This document shows, one piece after another, positions 1 to 6,867 of a DNA stretch of 14,067 bases (its first letter is position 1; every line of letters begins with the position of its first letter). The position numbers and the translations under genes were made by a program. This stretch comes from Patescibacteria group bacterium (GTDB lineage: Bacteria; Patescibacteriota; Patescibacteriia; 2-12-FULL-60-25): contig JAGOUA010000003.1 of NCBI GenBank assembly GCA_018061485.1, forward strand, positions 16,120 through 30,186. The letters are read 5' to 3'. The notes under the pieces were generated by a model. The model saw only the letters and a list, made by a program, of their open reading frames with translations, had not been told where the DNA came from and searched no databases.

Positions 1-159
1 CGCTTTGCTCTTGAGCAGCCGCGATCGCCGGAATACCGCGTAGAGCTTGAAAGCGCGTACGCCGAATGGGAGCAGGCTCGACAAGAGCGGGAGGCGCTCA
101 AGATGCGTGCCGCGTTTAGGCAAAAGCCGCCGCAGACGCGGAAAGCGCGCGCCGCCTAA
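1..159 (+). CDS. C-terminal end of an unknown protein (partial)
   Basis: Frame 1 is open from the window edge to a TAA at 157-159, giving the last 52 residues of a protein whose start lies outside. The tail is highly charged: a Glu/Arg-rich, probably helical stretch (residues about 12-36, with EWEQARQEREAL) followed by a Lys/Arg/Pro/Ala-rich basic end. No catalytic motif is visible and I do not recognise the family. A strong intrinsic terminator 18 nt after the stop supports this frame as the real gene end and separates it from ddl. An overlapping open frame (47-247) runs through the terminator and is very Arg-rich, as expected of a shadow. Confidence 0.6.
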   Translation, partial: RFALEQPRSPEYRVELESAYAEWEQARQEREALKMRAAFRQKPPQTRKARAA

Positions 160-177
160 GACGGGGAAAGAAGCTGG

Positions 178-202
178 CGACCTGATTCTCAGGTCGTTTT
201 TT
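178..202 (+). terminator. Intrinsic terminator after the first gene
   Basis: An 8-bp perfect stem (178-185 CGACCTGA with 189-196 TCAGGTCG), a 3-nt loop and a run of six T (197-202). It lies 18 nt after the stop of the partial gene and before the ddl promoter. Confidence 0.85.
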
Positions 203-221
203 GTTGAGAAATGCGTGGCGC

Positions 222-250
222 TTGTTCAAAAACCAGCGTCGTTATAGGCT
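222..250 (+). promoter_or_regulatory. Putative ddl promoter, start-proximal
   Basis: TTGTTC (222-227), 17-nt spacer, TAGGCT (245-250), then 7 nt to the ATG at 258. The -10 box keeps only the TAnnnT core, so by itself it is modest. Its spacing to the ATG matches several better promoters in this window. Confidence 0.4.
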
Positions 251-257
251 AAAGACG

Positions 258-1322
258 ATGTCTTCCTCGCGTATCCATCTTCTTTTGCTTTGCGGAGGCG
301 CCTCTCCTGAGCATGATGTTTCTGTCTCTTCTGCCCGTGAAGTGTGGCACGCTCTCGCAAAAGAGCGATATATCGTAGAGGTGGTTTTTATCGATCGTTC
401 AGGGATGTGGTGGCTGATACGGGACGCGTCTCATTGGTTTGCGAGTGAGACGCATCAAACGAGGGAGGCGTGTCCTCGAGAGCGGGTGGCTCTGCTTCCT
501 GGAGGTAGCGGGGAAGTGTATAGCCTTGACCAAGGACGCATATACACGAAGGCGGATGTGGTCTTCCCCTTGTTGCACGGTCCTTTTGGGGAGGATGGCA
601 CGGTGCAGGGAGCGCTGCTCCTTGCGGGTGTGCCGTTTGTAGGATCGGGGGTGTGCGCCTCAGCGGCGGGAATGGATAAAGACGTTACGAAGCGTCTTCT
701 GCGCGAAGCGGGTATTCCCGTTGGCTCATATATCGCTTGTCGTTCGCCTGAAGAGGTTCCGAATATCGCCCATATCAAAGAAGTGCTGGGTTTACCGTGC
801 TTTATCAAGCCGGCATCCATGGGTTCGTCGATTGGCGTCACCAAGGTCTCTACCGAAGCTGAGTATCAAGCGGCTGTTGCATGCGCGTTTTCTTGTGATC
901 AAAAGATCCTGATCGAAGCGATGGTGGTAGGTCGCGAGATTGAGTGCGCTGTACTTGGAAACCGTTCTCCGCAGGTTTCTCTTCCGGGAGAGGTTGTGGT
1001 TCACCGGGGTTTTTATTCATACGAGGCAAAATATCAAGACCCAAACGCGTCGTCTTTGGTAATCCCCGCCGTCCTCACACCAGAGGAGGTGGCACGAGCG
1101 CAGGAGGTGGCGCTTCACGTGTATAAGACGCTGGGCTGTGAAGGGTTGGCGCGCGTAGACCTGTTTTTGACCCCCGAGGGGGAGGTGTTCGTGAATGAGG
1201 TGAATACCATGCCGGGTTTTACGACCCGAAGTATGTATCCCAAGTTGTGGGAAGCGAGCGGTAAGGGTTATGGTGAGTTATTGGATGATTTGGTGCGTTC
1301 AGCTCTTGAAAAACGTCGATAA
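258..1322 (+). CDS. ddl: D-alanine--D-alanine ligase
   Basis: ATP-grasp enzyme joining two D-alanines for the peptidoglycan stem peptide; cytoplasmic; 354 aa, normal for the family. Seen: N-terminal GGASPEHDVS, with Glu18 at the place of the catalytic Glu of E. coli DdlB (Glu15); HGPFGEDGTVQG and GSGVCASAAGMDK (ligase signature 1); IKPASMGSSIGV (ATP-grasp loop with the catalytic Ser); YSYEAKY, keeping the Tyr linked to D-Ala rather than D-lactate specificity; and a C-terminal NEVNTMPGFT metal-binding segment followed by SMYPKLW. The frame opens upstream at a TTG (201), but that lies in the terminator T-run, and the family N-terminus fits the ATG at 258. No Shine-Dalgarno site is visible. It sits alone between a terminator and the rpmE promoter. 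The S11 carboxypeptidase at 5548 acts on the D-Ala-D-Ala unit made here. Confidence 0.96.
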   Translation: MSSSRIHLLLLCGGASPEHDVSVSSAREVWHALAKERYIVEVVFIDRSGMWWLIRDASHWFASETHQTREACPRERVALLPGGSGEVYSLDQGRIYTKADVVFPLLHGPFGEDGTVQGALLLAGVPFVGSGVCASAAGMDKDVTKRLLREAGIPVGSYIACRSPEEVPNIAHIKEVLGLPCFIKPASMGSSIGVTKVSTEAEYQAAVACAFSCDQKILIEAMVVGREIECAVLGNRSPQVSLPGEVVVHRGFYSYEAKYQDPNASSLVIPAVLTPEEVARAQEVALHVYKTLGCEGLARVDLFLTPEGEVFVNEVNTMPGFTTRSMYPKLWEASGKGYGELLDDLVRSALEKRR

Positions 1323-1356
1323 ACCAGCGATTCTAGCCCCATCTTTTGCCTCAATC

Positions 1357-1385
1357 TTGCCAAAACCGATGGTTTCCGCTATCAT
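1357..1385 (+). promoter_or_regulatory. rpmE promoter
   Basis: TTGCCA (1357-1362), exactly 17 nt, TATCAT (1380-1385); a good sigma70-type match. The ATG of rpmE is 11 nt after the -10 box, so the mRNA leader would be only about 4-6 nt. Confidence 0.65.
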
Positions 1386-1396
1386 AATGCCCATCT

Positions 1397-1696
1397 ATGA
1401 AAACCTCTATCCACCCAACGTATTACGCCTCTGCCCAGGTCGTTTGTGCCTGTGGTAACACGTTCAGCGTTGGTTCCACCAAAGAAGAGCTCCGCGTTGA
1501 ATTGTGCAACAAGTGTCACCCATTTTACACGGGTCAACAGAAGCTTCTTGACACCTCTCGCCGTATTGAAAAGTTCGCCGAGAAGTCCAAGGCTCGCGAA
1601 GAATTGACCGCGCAAGGAGGCAAAAAAGCCAAGACGGAAAAGCGCCAAGCGCAAAAAGAGGCAAAAAAGACCGCAAAACAAACGCTCGACGCGTAG
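1397..1696 (+). CDS. rpmE: 50S ribosomal protein L31 (bL31), zinc form, long tail
   Basis: Large-subunit ribosomal protein that bridges the subunits near the central protuberance. It starts MKTSIHPTYY and has four cysteines in the zinc-ribbon layout (C17, C19, C37, C40) followed by HPFYTG, the bL31 hallmark; this is the zinc-binding (C+) form. It is 99 aa where most bL31 proteins are about 70. The extra 30 or so residues (roughly 60-99) form a Lys/Ala/Glu/Gln-rich, probably helical tail that may reach rRNA or the small subunit. It is followed by a terminator and then prfA; an rpmE-prfA neighbourhood is common in bacteria. No Shine-Dalgarno site precedes the ATG, and a promoter ends 11 nt upstream. 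Confidence 0.95.
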   Translation: MKTSIHPTYYASAQVVCACGNTFSVGSTKEELRVELCNKCHPFYTGQQKLLDTSRRIEKFAEKSKAREELTAQGGKKAKTEKRQAQKEAKKTAKQTLDA

Positions 1697-1702
1697 CGGA
1701 AG

Positions 1703-1738
1703 AAAAACCGAGTTGTGTTTAGCATAGCTCGGTTTTTT
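1703..1738 (+). terminator. Intrinsic terminator after rpmE
   Basis: A 10-bp perfect stem (1703-1712 AAAAACCGAG with 1728-1737 CTCGGTTTTT), 15-nt loop, T-run to 1738. It starts 6 nt after the rpmE stop. The T-run overlaps the possible -35 box of the prfA promoter. Confidence 0.85.
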
Positions 1739-1764
1739 GATACCAAACCTTTTTCCCGTACAGT
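1737..1764 (+). promoter_or_regulatory. Possible prfA promoter
   Basis: TTGATA (1737-1742), 16-nt spacer, TACAGT (1759-1764). The -10 lies 24 nt before the prfA ATG, which would give a leader of about 17 nt, longer than at other genes here. No Shine-Dalgarno site is visible in that leader. Confidence 0.35.
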
Positions 1765-1788
1765 GTACGAGTACCCACTACCCTTCTT

Positions 1789-2868
1789 ATGTCCTCTTCT
1801 CTTATAAGTGCTGCCCAGTCAGCTATCACCGATCTCACTCGGTCTGAGTTGGTTCTTGCCGATCCAACGATTTTTGGCGACCAAGAACGTCTCAAAAAAG
1901 CGAGTCGTGAGTATGCACGCGCCAAAGAGCTTGCTCGCGCCGCAGAAGCGTATCTGCAGGCGGAACGTGCGTGGCGAGACGTGCGTGAGGCGATGGATTC
2001 TGGCGAGGAAGAATTGCGCGCGATGGCAGTGCCAGACCTCCCACGTGTCGAGACGGACTACGCGCAAGCGACAGAGCTGTTTGAGGCGACGCTCGTTCCA
2101 CCAGATCCACACGATCAGAACGACATTATCGTCGAAATTCGCGCCGGTGCAGGTGGTGATGAAGCGGCGCTGTTTGCTGGTGAGTTGTTTCGTATGTACG
2201 TACGTTTTGCTGAGTTAAAAGGCTGGAAAGCGAATTTATTGTCTGAATCGCAAAACGAGCTTGGGGGCTACAAAGAAGTGGTGTTCGCGATCGCGGGAGC
2301 GGGCGCATACGGTTGGCTCAAGTATGAGTCGGGCGTGCATCGTGTACAACGCGTTCCAGCAACGGAAAAGCAGGGGCGTGTGCATACTTCAACGGTTACG
2401 GTCGCGGTGCTTCCAGAGATTGAAGAGTCCGAAATCACGATCGACGCGAAAGACCTTCGTATCGACACGTTTTGTGCGGGTGGAAAAGGCGGGCAGTCCG
2501 TGAACACGACGTATTCCGCCGTGCGCATTACCCACATTCCATCTGGGGTGGTGGTCAACTGTCAGGATGAACGCTCGCAGGTGCAAAACCGTGAACGCGC
2601 GATGACGATTTTGCGTGCGCGTTTGTGGGAAGCAGAAGAAGCTCGCAAACACGCGGCGCTTGATGCAGAGCGACGTTCGCAGATCGGAACGGGGGATCGC
2701 TCCGAAAAGATTCGTACGTATAACTTCCCGCAAGATCGTTTAACGGACCATCGTATCAAAAAATCCTGGCACCAACTTCCGCTTATTTTAGGCGGCGCCA
2801 TCGAGCAGATTGTGCTCGCGGTCAAGATGGGCAAGAAGGGGAATGACGAGGACGAGGGGGAGGAATAA
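1789..2868 (+). CDS. prfA: Peptide chain release factor 1 (RF1)
   Basis: Reads UAA and UAG in the ribosomal A site and triggers hydrolysis of peptidyl-tRNA; 359 aa, the usual RF1 length. Seen: helical N-terminal domain (about 1-100); EIRAGAGGDEAALFA at the start of the core; the codon-reading tripeptide Pro-Ala-Thr at 190-192 (RF1 type; RF2 has Ser-Pro-Phe); GGQ at 234-236 in GGKGGQSVNTT, where most RF1 proteins have an Ala in place of the Lys just before GGQ; and a C-terminal domain with RIKKSWHQL. The tail ends in an acidic Asp/Glu run. prmC, which methylates the GGQ glutamine and often follows prfA, is not next to it; aspS follows instead. The start follows the family N-terminus; no Shine-Dalgarno site is seen. 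Confidence 0.96.
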   Translation: MSSSLISAAQSAITDLTRSELVLADPTIFGDQERLKKASREYARAKELARAAEAYLQAERAWRDVREAMDSGEEELRAMAVPDLPRVETDYAQATELFEATLVPPDPHDQNDIIVEIRAGAGGDEAALFAGELFRMYVRFAELKGWKANLLSESQNELGGYKEVVFAIAGAGAYGWLKYESGVHRVQRVPATEKQGRVHTSTVTVAVLPEIEESEITIDAKDLRIDTFCAGGKGGQSVNTTYSAVRITHIPSGVVVNCQDERSQVQNRERAMTILRARLWEAEEARKHAALDAERRSQIGTGDRSEKIRTYNFPQDRLTDHRIKKSWHQLPLILGGAIEQIVLAVKMGKKGNDEDEGEE

Positions 2869-2878
2869 GGGAATCGCC

Positions 2879-2909
2879 TTGCCTCAACGCCCCAAATTTG
2901 GTGTACTAC
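2879..2909 (+). promoter_or_regulatory. Weak possible promoter before aspS
   Basis: TTGCCT (2879-2884), 19-nt spacer, TACTAC (2904-2909), 7 nt before the ATG at 2917. The spacer is long and the -10 lacks the final T, so aspS may instead be read through from prfA, whose stop is 48 nt upstream. It is listed because its distance to the ATG repeats the pattern of the other genes. Confidence 0.25.
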
Positions 2910-2916
2910 GCGTCGT

Positions 2917-4326
2917 ATGTCTCGATATCTTGCTTTGGAGGTCGTGGGACGGGTTGGGGAGGTGGTCACCATCAAAGGATGGGTGAATGCACGCCGCGAT
3001 ATGGGCAAAATCGCGTTTTTTGACGTGCGCGATCGTTCCGGCATCGTGCAGGTCGTAGGCGTTCCAAGTCAGCTCGACGACGCGTCCAAAGAGCGTATGA
3101 AGGGTATTCGCTTGGAATACTGTGTCGCGATCACGGGCACGGTGCAGCCACGCCAACCAGGGCAAGAAAATCTCGAGATGCCCACGGGCGCTATTGAGCT
3201 GCTCGCGTCATCTATCGAGGTCTTGAATGAGTCTCTCACGCCACCATTTGCGGTGAACGAAGATACGTCGGGCGTGAGCGAGGAGTTACGTTTGACCTAT
3301 CGTTACCTGGACCTGCGTTCGGCGCGCATGCAGCGCAATATCCGTCTTCGCGACAAGGTCATTTCGTTTTTTCGCGACTACTTGCATCAAGAAGGGTTTG
3401 TCGAAATTGAGACACCGTACCTCACCAAAGGTACGCCAGAAGGCGCACGCGAATTTTTGGTGCCAAGCCGTATTCATCCGGGGAGTATGTACGTGCTGCC
3501 ACAATCGCCGCAGCAGTTTAAGCAGCTTCTGATGGTGGGTGGCATGGAGCGGTATTTTCAGATCGCACGTTGTTTCCGCGATGAAGATCAGCGCGGTGAC
3601 CGTCAACCAGAGTTTACGCAGCTCGACCTTGAGATGTCGTTTGTGGAGCAAGAAGACGTGCTGAGCCTGATCGAGGACATGATGATCAAGCTTGTGCAGA
3701 CAGCGACTCCAGAAAAGCGCATCCAGCAAGTGCCATTTCCACGCCTCAGCTACGCCGAAGCGATGGAGAAGTATGGTTCTGACAAGCCAGACTTGCGCGA
3801 AGATAAGAACGATCCAAACCTGCTCGCATTTGCGTGGGTGCTCGATTTTCCATTCTTCGAAAAGACGGACGAAGGCGGATGGACGTTTACGCACAACCCC
3901 TTTTCTGCCGCAAAGCCAGAGCATCGTGAATGGCTTATGAATAAAGAGCGTATTGGCGAAATTTTGACGACGCAGTACGACATTGTGCTGAATGGGTATG
4001 AGGCGGGGGGTGGATCTATCCGTAACCATCAGCCAGAGGCACTGCGTCGCGTGCTCGAAATCATGGGGATGACCGCAGAAGAGATCGAATCTCAGTTTGG
4101 ACACATGCTGCGCGCGTTTGAATACGGCGCACCACCGCACGGCGGTATTGCTCCTGGTATTGATCGTATCGTGATGATTCTCGCGAATGAACCCAATATT
4201 CGCGAGGTGATCCCACTCCCAAAAACAGGAGATGCACAGGATCTTTTGATGGCAGCACCAAGTCCGTTGCCGGAAGCGCGGCTTCGCGATGTACATATTC
4301 GCCTGGATCTTCCTCCTACGGCATAA
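2917..4326 (+). CDS. aspS: Aspartyl-tRNA synthetase lacking the GAD domain
   Basis: Class II synthetase charging tRNA-Asp (and possibly tRNA-Asn, if non-discriminating). Seen: N-terminal OB-fold anticodon-binding domain (about 1-105, with GWVNARRDMGKIAFFDVRDR); motif 2 at about 220-240 (FRDEDQRGDRQPEFTQLDLE); motif 3 at 409-417 (GGIAPGIDR); C-terminal QDLLMAAPSPL. The length is 469 aa against about 590 for typical bacterial AspRS. The deficit is in one place: DKPDL (289-293) is followed after only about 13 residues by WVLDFPFFE (307-315), whereas in E. coli the GAD insertion domain of more than 100 residues lies between them. Motifs on both sides are intact, so this looks like a clean domain loss and not a broken gene. 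The stop overlaps the scpA start (TAATG). Confidence 0.95.
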   Translation: MSRYLALEVVGRVGEVVTIKGWVNARRDMGKIAFFDVRDRSGIVQVVGVPSQLDDASKERMKGIRLEYCVAITGTVQPRQPGQENLEMPTGAIELLASSIEVLNESLTPPFAVNEDTSGVSEELRLTYRYLDLRSARMQRNIRLRDKVISFFRDYLHQEGFVEIETPYLTKGTPEGAREFLVPSRIHPGSMYVLPQSPQQFKQLLMVGGMERYFQIARCFRDEDQRGDRQPEFTQLDLEMSFVEQEDVLSLIEDMMIKLVQTATPEKRIQQVPFPRLSYAEAMEKYGSDKPDLREDKNDPNLLAFAWVLDFPFFEKTDEGGWTFTHNPFSAAKPEHREWLMNKERIGEILTTQYDIVLNGYEAGGGSIRNHQPEALRRVLEIMGMTAEEIESQFGHMLRAFEYGAPPHGGIAPGIDRIVMILANEPNIREVIPLPKTGDAQDLLMAAPSPLPEARLRDVHIRLDLPPTA

Positions 4327-5027
4327 TGGGACGTATGGAGCTCGAACCGTTTGATGGCCCGCTCGATCTTCTCCTCTCGCTGGTGGAGAGCGAGCGGCTT
4401 TCGCTTTCAGACGTGAGTCTCGCGCATGTCACGGAGCGCTTTTTGCAAGAAGTGCGTACGCGAGCCGAGCAAGAGGTATACCCGCTAGAATCCCTCGTGC
4501 ACTTCTTAGTGATCGCGAGTAAGCTGGTGGCGATGAAAGCGCGCCTCCTCTTTCCGAACGAGGTGTTCGAAGAAGAGGACGACGCGTCGCTTGTGGAGCG
4601 GTTGCAGGCGTATCAGGCGTATGTGCGCGCGGGGGCGTGGCTTGGCGAGCGATGGAGCGGTACGCCGCTTTCGTATGGACGAGGCGAGCGTACCGAAGTA
4701 GGTCCTCCTGTACTGCCCGTGGCCCCCGAGCTTGGGCGTGTGCGTGAGGCGTATCTCAAGATGCTTGCACGGGTCAAAAAACCAGCTCCGCCACCACCGC
4801 GTTCGTTCCAGCTCGAACGCCTCGTGACCCTGGAAGAGCGGATGAGCGCTCTGGCGGCACTCCTTCGTGAACGGGGGACGGCGTCGTTTTTCGCCTGGGT
4901 GCCTCGCGACGCCTCGTCTGAAGTCCGCCTTGTCTCCTTCTTGGCGGTCCTCGAGCTTGTTCGTGAACATAAACTCACTGTCACGCAAACCGGTCTCTTT
5001 TCCGATATCACCCTTTCTTCCGTATGA
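4326..5027 (+). CDS. scpA: Segregation and condensation protein A (kleisin)
   Basis: Kleisin subunit that, with ScpB, bridges the SMC dimer in chromosome condensation. The N-terminus has the family mark FDGPLDLLLSLVE (residues 8-20), followed by PLESLVHFLVIASKLVAMKARLLFP in pieces typical of the N-terminal helical domain. The middle is charged and Pro-rich (about 110-160, with PAPPPP), and the C-terminal winged-helix end has VRLVSFLAVLELVRE. The length of 233 aa is normal. The ATG shares its A with the last base of the aspS stop (TAATG), which suggests coupled translation; a second in-frame ATG at 4335 is equally close to the family start. It ends in a TGA that overlaps the scpB ATG (ATGA). 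Confidence 0.92.
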   Translation: MGRMELEPFDGPLDLLLSLVESERLSLSDVSLAHVTERFLQEVRTRAEQEVYPLESLVHFLVIASKLVAMKARLLFPNEVFEEEDDASLVERLQAYQAYVRAGAWLGERWSGTPLSYGRGERTEVGPPVLPVAPELGRVREAYLKMLARVKKPAPPPPRSFQLERLVTLEERMSALAALLRERGTASFFAWVPRDASSEVRLVSFLAVLELVREHKLTVTQTGLFSDITLSSV

Positions 5028-5542
5028 TCTCTTCTTCCGCTCTCGAGGCGCTTCTCTTTGCCCACGGTGAACCGCTCGCTGAATCGCGTCTTGCTGAATT
5101 ACTGGCCTGCTCTTTGGAAGAGCTTCAAGAGGTCCTTACGCGCCTACGTGACGAGCTCAGTCATCGAGGCGTTCGGCTGCGCTCGTGGCAGGGGATGCAC
5201 GAACTGGTGACCGCGCCAGAAAGCGCGCCCGTGGTGGCACTCTTGCGCGAGGGGGAGGCGAAAGCCGATCTTTCCAAGACGGCGCTCGAAACGCTCGCGG
5301 TCTTTTTGTACACGGGGTCAAAAACGCGCCCAGAACTGGAAGAGATTCGCGGGATGTATTCACATCAGATCTTGCGAAGCTTGCTCTTGAAGGGGCTTAT
5401 CGCGGAAACGGGTGAAGAACGTGTGGGGCAGGTGGTGTATGACGTGACGCCGTTATGCTTGCAATGGCTTGGCATTGAAGACCGATCACGTCTTCCAGCG
5501 CTCGCAACGCTTGGCGCAGAACCGCTATCTGCTGTACACTAG
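5024..5542 (+). CDS. scpB: Segregation and condensation protein B
   Basis: Partner of ScpA in the SMC-ScpAB condensin complex; two tandem winged-helix domains expected. Seen: LEALLFAHGEPLAESRLAELL near the start (the usual ScpB opening) and the second domain around ALETLAVFLYTGSKTRPELEEIRG and ILRSLLLKGLIAETG, which match the family pattern for helices and wing. 172 aa, slightly short, ending soon after the second winged helix. The start is fixed by the 4-nt ATGA overlap with scpA. The last codons contain the -10 box of the next gene, so the coding end doubles as a promoter. Confidence 0.92.
   Translation: MISSSALEALLFAHGEPLAESRLAELLACSLEELQEVLTRLRDELSHRGVRLRSWQGMHELVTAPESAPVVALLREGEAKADLSKTALETLAVFLYTGSKTRPELEEIRGMYSHQILRSLLLKGLIAETGEERVGQVVYDVTPLCLQWLGIEDRSRLPALATLGAEPLSAVH
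5511..5540 (+). promoter_or_regulatory. Promoter of the S11 peptidase gene, inside scpB
   Basis: TTGGCG (5511-5516), 18-nt spacer, TACACT (5535-5540), 7 nt before the ATG at 5548. It lies wholly within the last scpB codons; the -10 overlaps the first base of the scpB stop. Confidence 0.5.
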
Positions 5543-5547
5543 AGCGT

Positions 5548-6456
5548 ATGCTCGCAGAATCGCTTCTTTTAGCCTTGGGAATGCTCTCAACACACGCGGT
5601 GCCCGCTCGTCCAGCGGCGCATCAGGCGAGTTTTCCATTGGCTCGGTATATCGCGCCACCCGTGATTGCTCCTGTGCGTAAGGCAGGATCGTCGACAGGT
5701 ATCGCAACAACGGGGAAGGCGGCGGTACTGCTCGACGGAAAAAGCGGCGCGACACTGTATACAAAAGAGGGGTCGACCGTGCATCCTATTGCAAGCCTTA
5801 CCAAGCTCATGACCGCAATGGTGGTGTTAGACGCGGGGCAGTCGCTCGAAGAGGTTCTTGAGGTTTTGGCAGAGGATGAGCCAAACGAGGGACGAACGGT
5901 GATTGGTCGTGGGGAGCGCCTGACGCGTGAAGCGTTGTTGGATGTGTTGCTCGTGGGTTCAGTGAATACAGCGGGCAACACCCTCGCGCGCAATTATCCA
6001 GGTGGACGCGAGGCGTTTTTGCAAGCGATGAATCAGAAGGCGCAAGAGCTAGGGATGACGCAAGCGGTGTTTACGGATCCCACGGGGCTTGATCGAGGAA
6101 ACCGCGCCAGCGCGATCGATGTTGCACGATTATTGCGACAAGCGTTGCAATATCCGCAGATTCGTTCGATTACCAAACACGCCACGGCAAAATATAGCAA
6201 CACGCAGGGCAAGACGCAGATAGTACAAAACACCAATCTTCTACTCTCGTCTTTTTTGAATAAAGCGCCGTATACCATTCTTGCGGGCAAGACGGGTTCG
6301 TTGCCCGAAGCGGGATTCTGCTTTGCGCAAGCTACGCAAGACGCAGCAGGAAACGAGCTTATTGCTGTTACACTCGCGAGTCAGGATCACTTTTCACGCT
6401 ATCAAGATGTGAAGGCGCTGACGGCCTGGGGTTTTGAAAGCTTTTCGTGGGAATAA
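5548..6456 (+). CDS. D-alanyl-D-alanine carboxypeptidase, S11 family
   Basis: Penicillin-binding serine peptidase (DacA-like) that removes the last D-Ala of peptidoglycan stem peptides outside the cytoplasmic membrane. All three active-site motifs are present: SLTK (Ser83 nucleophile, Lys86), SVN (138-140; most S11 enzymes have SGN or SAN) and KTG (248-250). The N-terminus (about 1-20, LLLALGMLSTHAVPA) looks like a short signal peptide or anchor but lacks the usual basic residue, so export is likely but the cleavage site is unclear. The 302 aa end soon after the catalytic domain, so the C-terminal beta domain and membrane helix of PBP5-type enzymes are absent. The start is 5 nt after the scpB stop. 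A terminator follows. Confidence 0.92.
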   Translation: MLAESLLLALGMLSTHAVPARPAAHQASFPLARYIAPPVIAPVRKAGSSTGIATTGKAAVLLDGKSGATLYTKEGSTVHPIASLTKLMTAMVVLDAGQSLEEVLEVLAEDEPNEGRTVIGRGERLTREALLDVLLVGSVNTAGNTLARNYPGGREAFLQAMNQKAQELGMTQAVFTDPTGLDRGNRASAIDVARLLRQALQYPQIRSITKHATAKYSNTQGKTQIVQNTNLLLSSFLNKAPYTILAGKTGSLPEAGFCFAQATQDAAGNELIAVTLASQDHFSRYQDVKALTAWGFESFSWE

Positions 6457-6460
6457 AAAC

Positions 6461-6481
6461 AACGAGCGCGGTGCTCGTTTT
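6461..6481. terminator. Bidirectional terminator between convergent genes
   Basis: A 7-bp perfect stem (6461-6467 AACGAGC with 6473-6479 GCTCGTT), 5-nt loop, T4 on the + side and T5 on the - side. It lies 4 nt after the S11 peptidase stop and 29 nt beyond the stop of the small - strand gene, so it can serve both. Confidence 0.7.
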
Positions 6482-6510
6482 AGGAAAGGGATTGACGTGT
6501 GAGAGGTATG

Positions 6511-6726
6511 TTAGCCGAGTGACCGTGCTTGTTTGGCCAGGACGATGGCCTCCTTCACGGTTTTAGGTACCTGATCAGTCCGTGGCTCAAAGAATTTGGT
6601 TGGTCCAGTGCCTTCGTGTCGGCGCCAGTGATGTCGCTTTCTCCGAGGGGATCGCTGTTTGTCACTAGGGTCGAGATCAAACAAAATCCTGTTCTCTGCC
6701 GCGTACTGCTGCTTGGTCCTGCTCAT
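6511..6726 (-). CDS. Small basic protein of unknown function
   Basis: A 71-residue open frame on -, convergent with the S11 peptidase gene. It has one of the clearest Shine-Dalgarno sites of the window: GGAG about 9 nt before the ATG at 6726. A longer reading from 6771 would place this site inside the coding region. The product is strongly basic in the middle (RSPRRKRHHWRRHEG, about residues 25-40) and has a likely amphipathic helix at the end (VPKTVKEAIVLAKQARSLG). It has no cysteines, signal peptide or membrane segment; a nucleic-acid- or ribosome-binding role would fit but is only inference. I do not recognise the family. A + strand frame over the same bases (6529-6744) lacks such a start context. 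Confidence 0.6.
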   Translation of the reverse strand: MSRTKQQYAAENRILFDLDPSDKQRSPRRKRHHWRRHEGTGPTKFFEPRTDQVPKTVKEAIVLAKQARSLG

Positions 6727-6827
6727 GGAAGGGTTCTCCGATAGGAGAAGAGAGGAAGAGGTTGCGGGCACGCCCTATGCGCGCTCGTCAAAAGCAAGAA
6801 GCGAGGGTATCTATAGCAAAAACGCGG

Positions 6828-6839
6828 CTTGTCGACAAG
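6828..6839. repeat. 12-bp perfect palindrome upstream of dnaG
   Basis: CTTGTCGACAAG reads the same on both strands, 28 nt before the dnaG ATG and in an otherwise non-coding stretch. It could be an operator, a short hairpin or chance. Confidence 0.4.
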
Positions 6840-6867
6840 AGAGTGTTTTTTTGCCAGGATGAGGCAT

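Noticed and set aside
47..247. Open frame of 66 codons on + over the first gene end
   Set aside because: It crosses a strong intrinsic terminator, is extremely Arg-rich and overlaps the more natural frame 1-159.
201..257. 19-residue N-terminal extension of Ddl from a TTG at 201
   Set aside because: It starts in the terminator T-run and adds residues not found at Ddl N-termini; the ATG at 258 fits the family and the promoter spacing.
3286..4296. 336-codon open frame on - opposite aspS
   Set aside because: Rich in Trp, His, Cys and Phe, with no motif; aspS on + is unambiguous. It is a shadow of codon bias.
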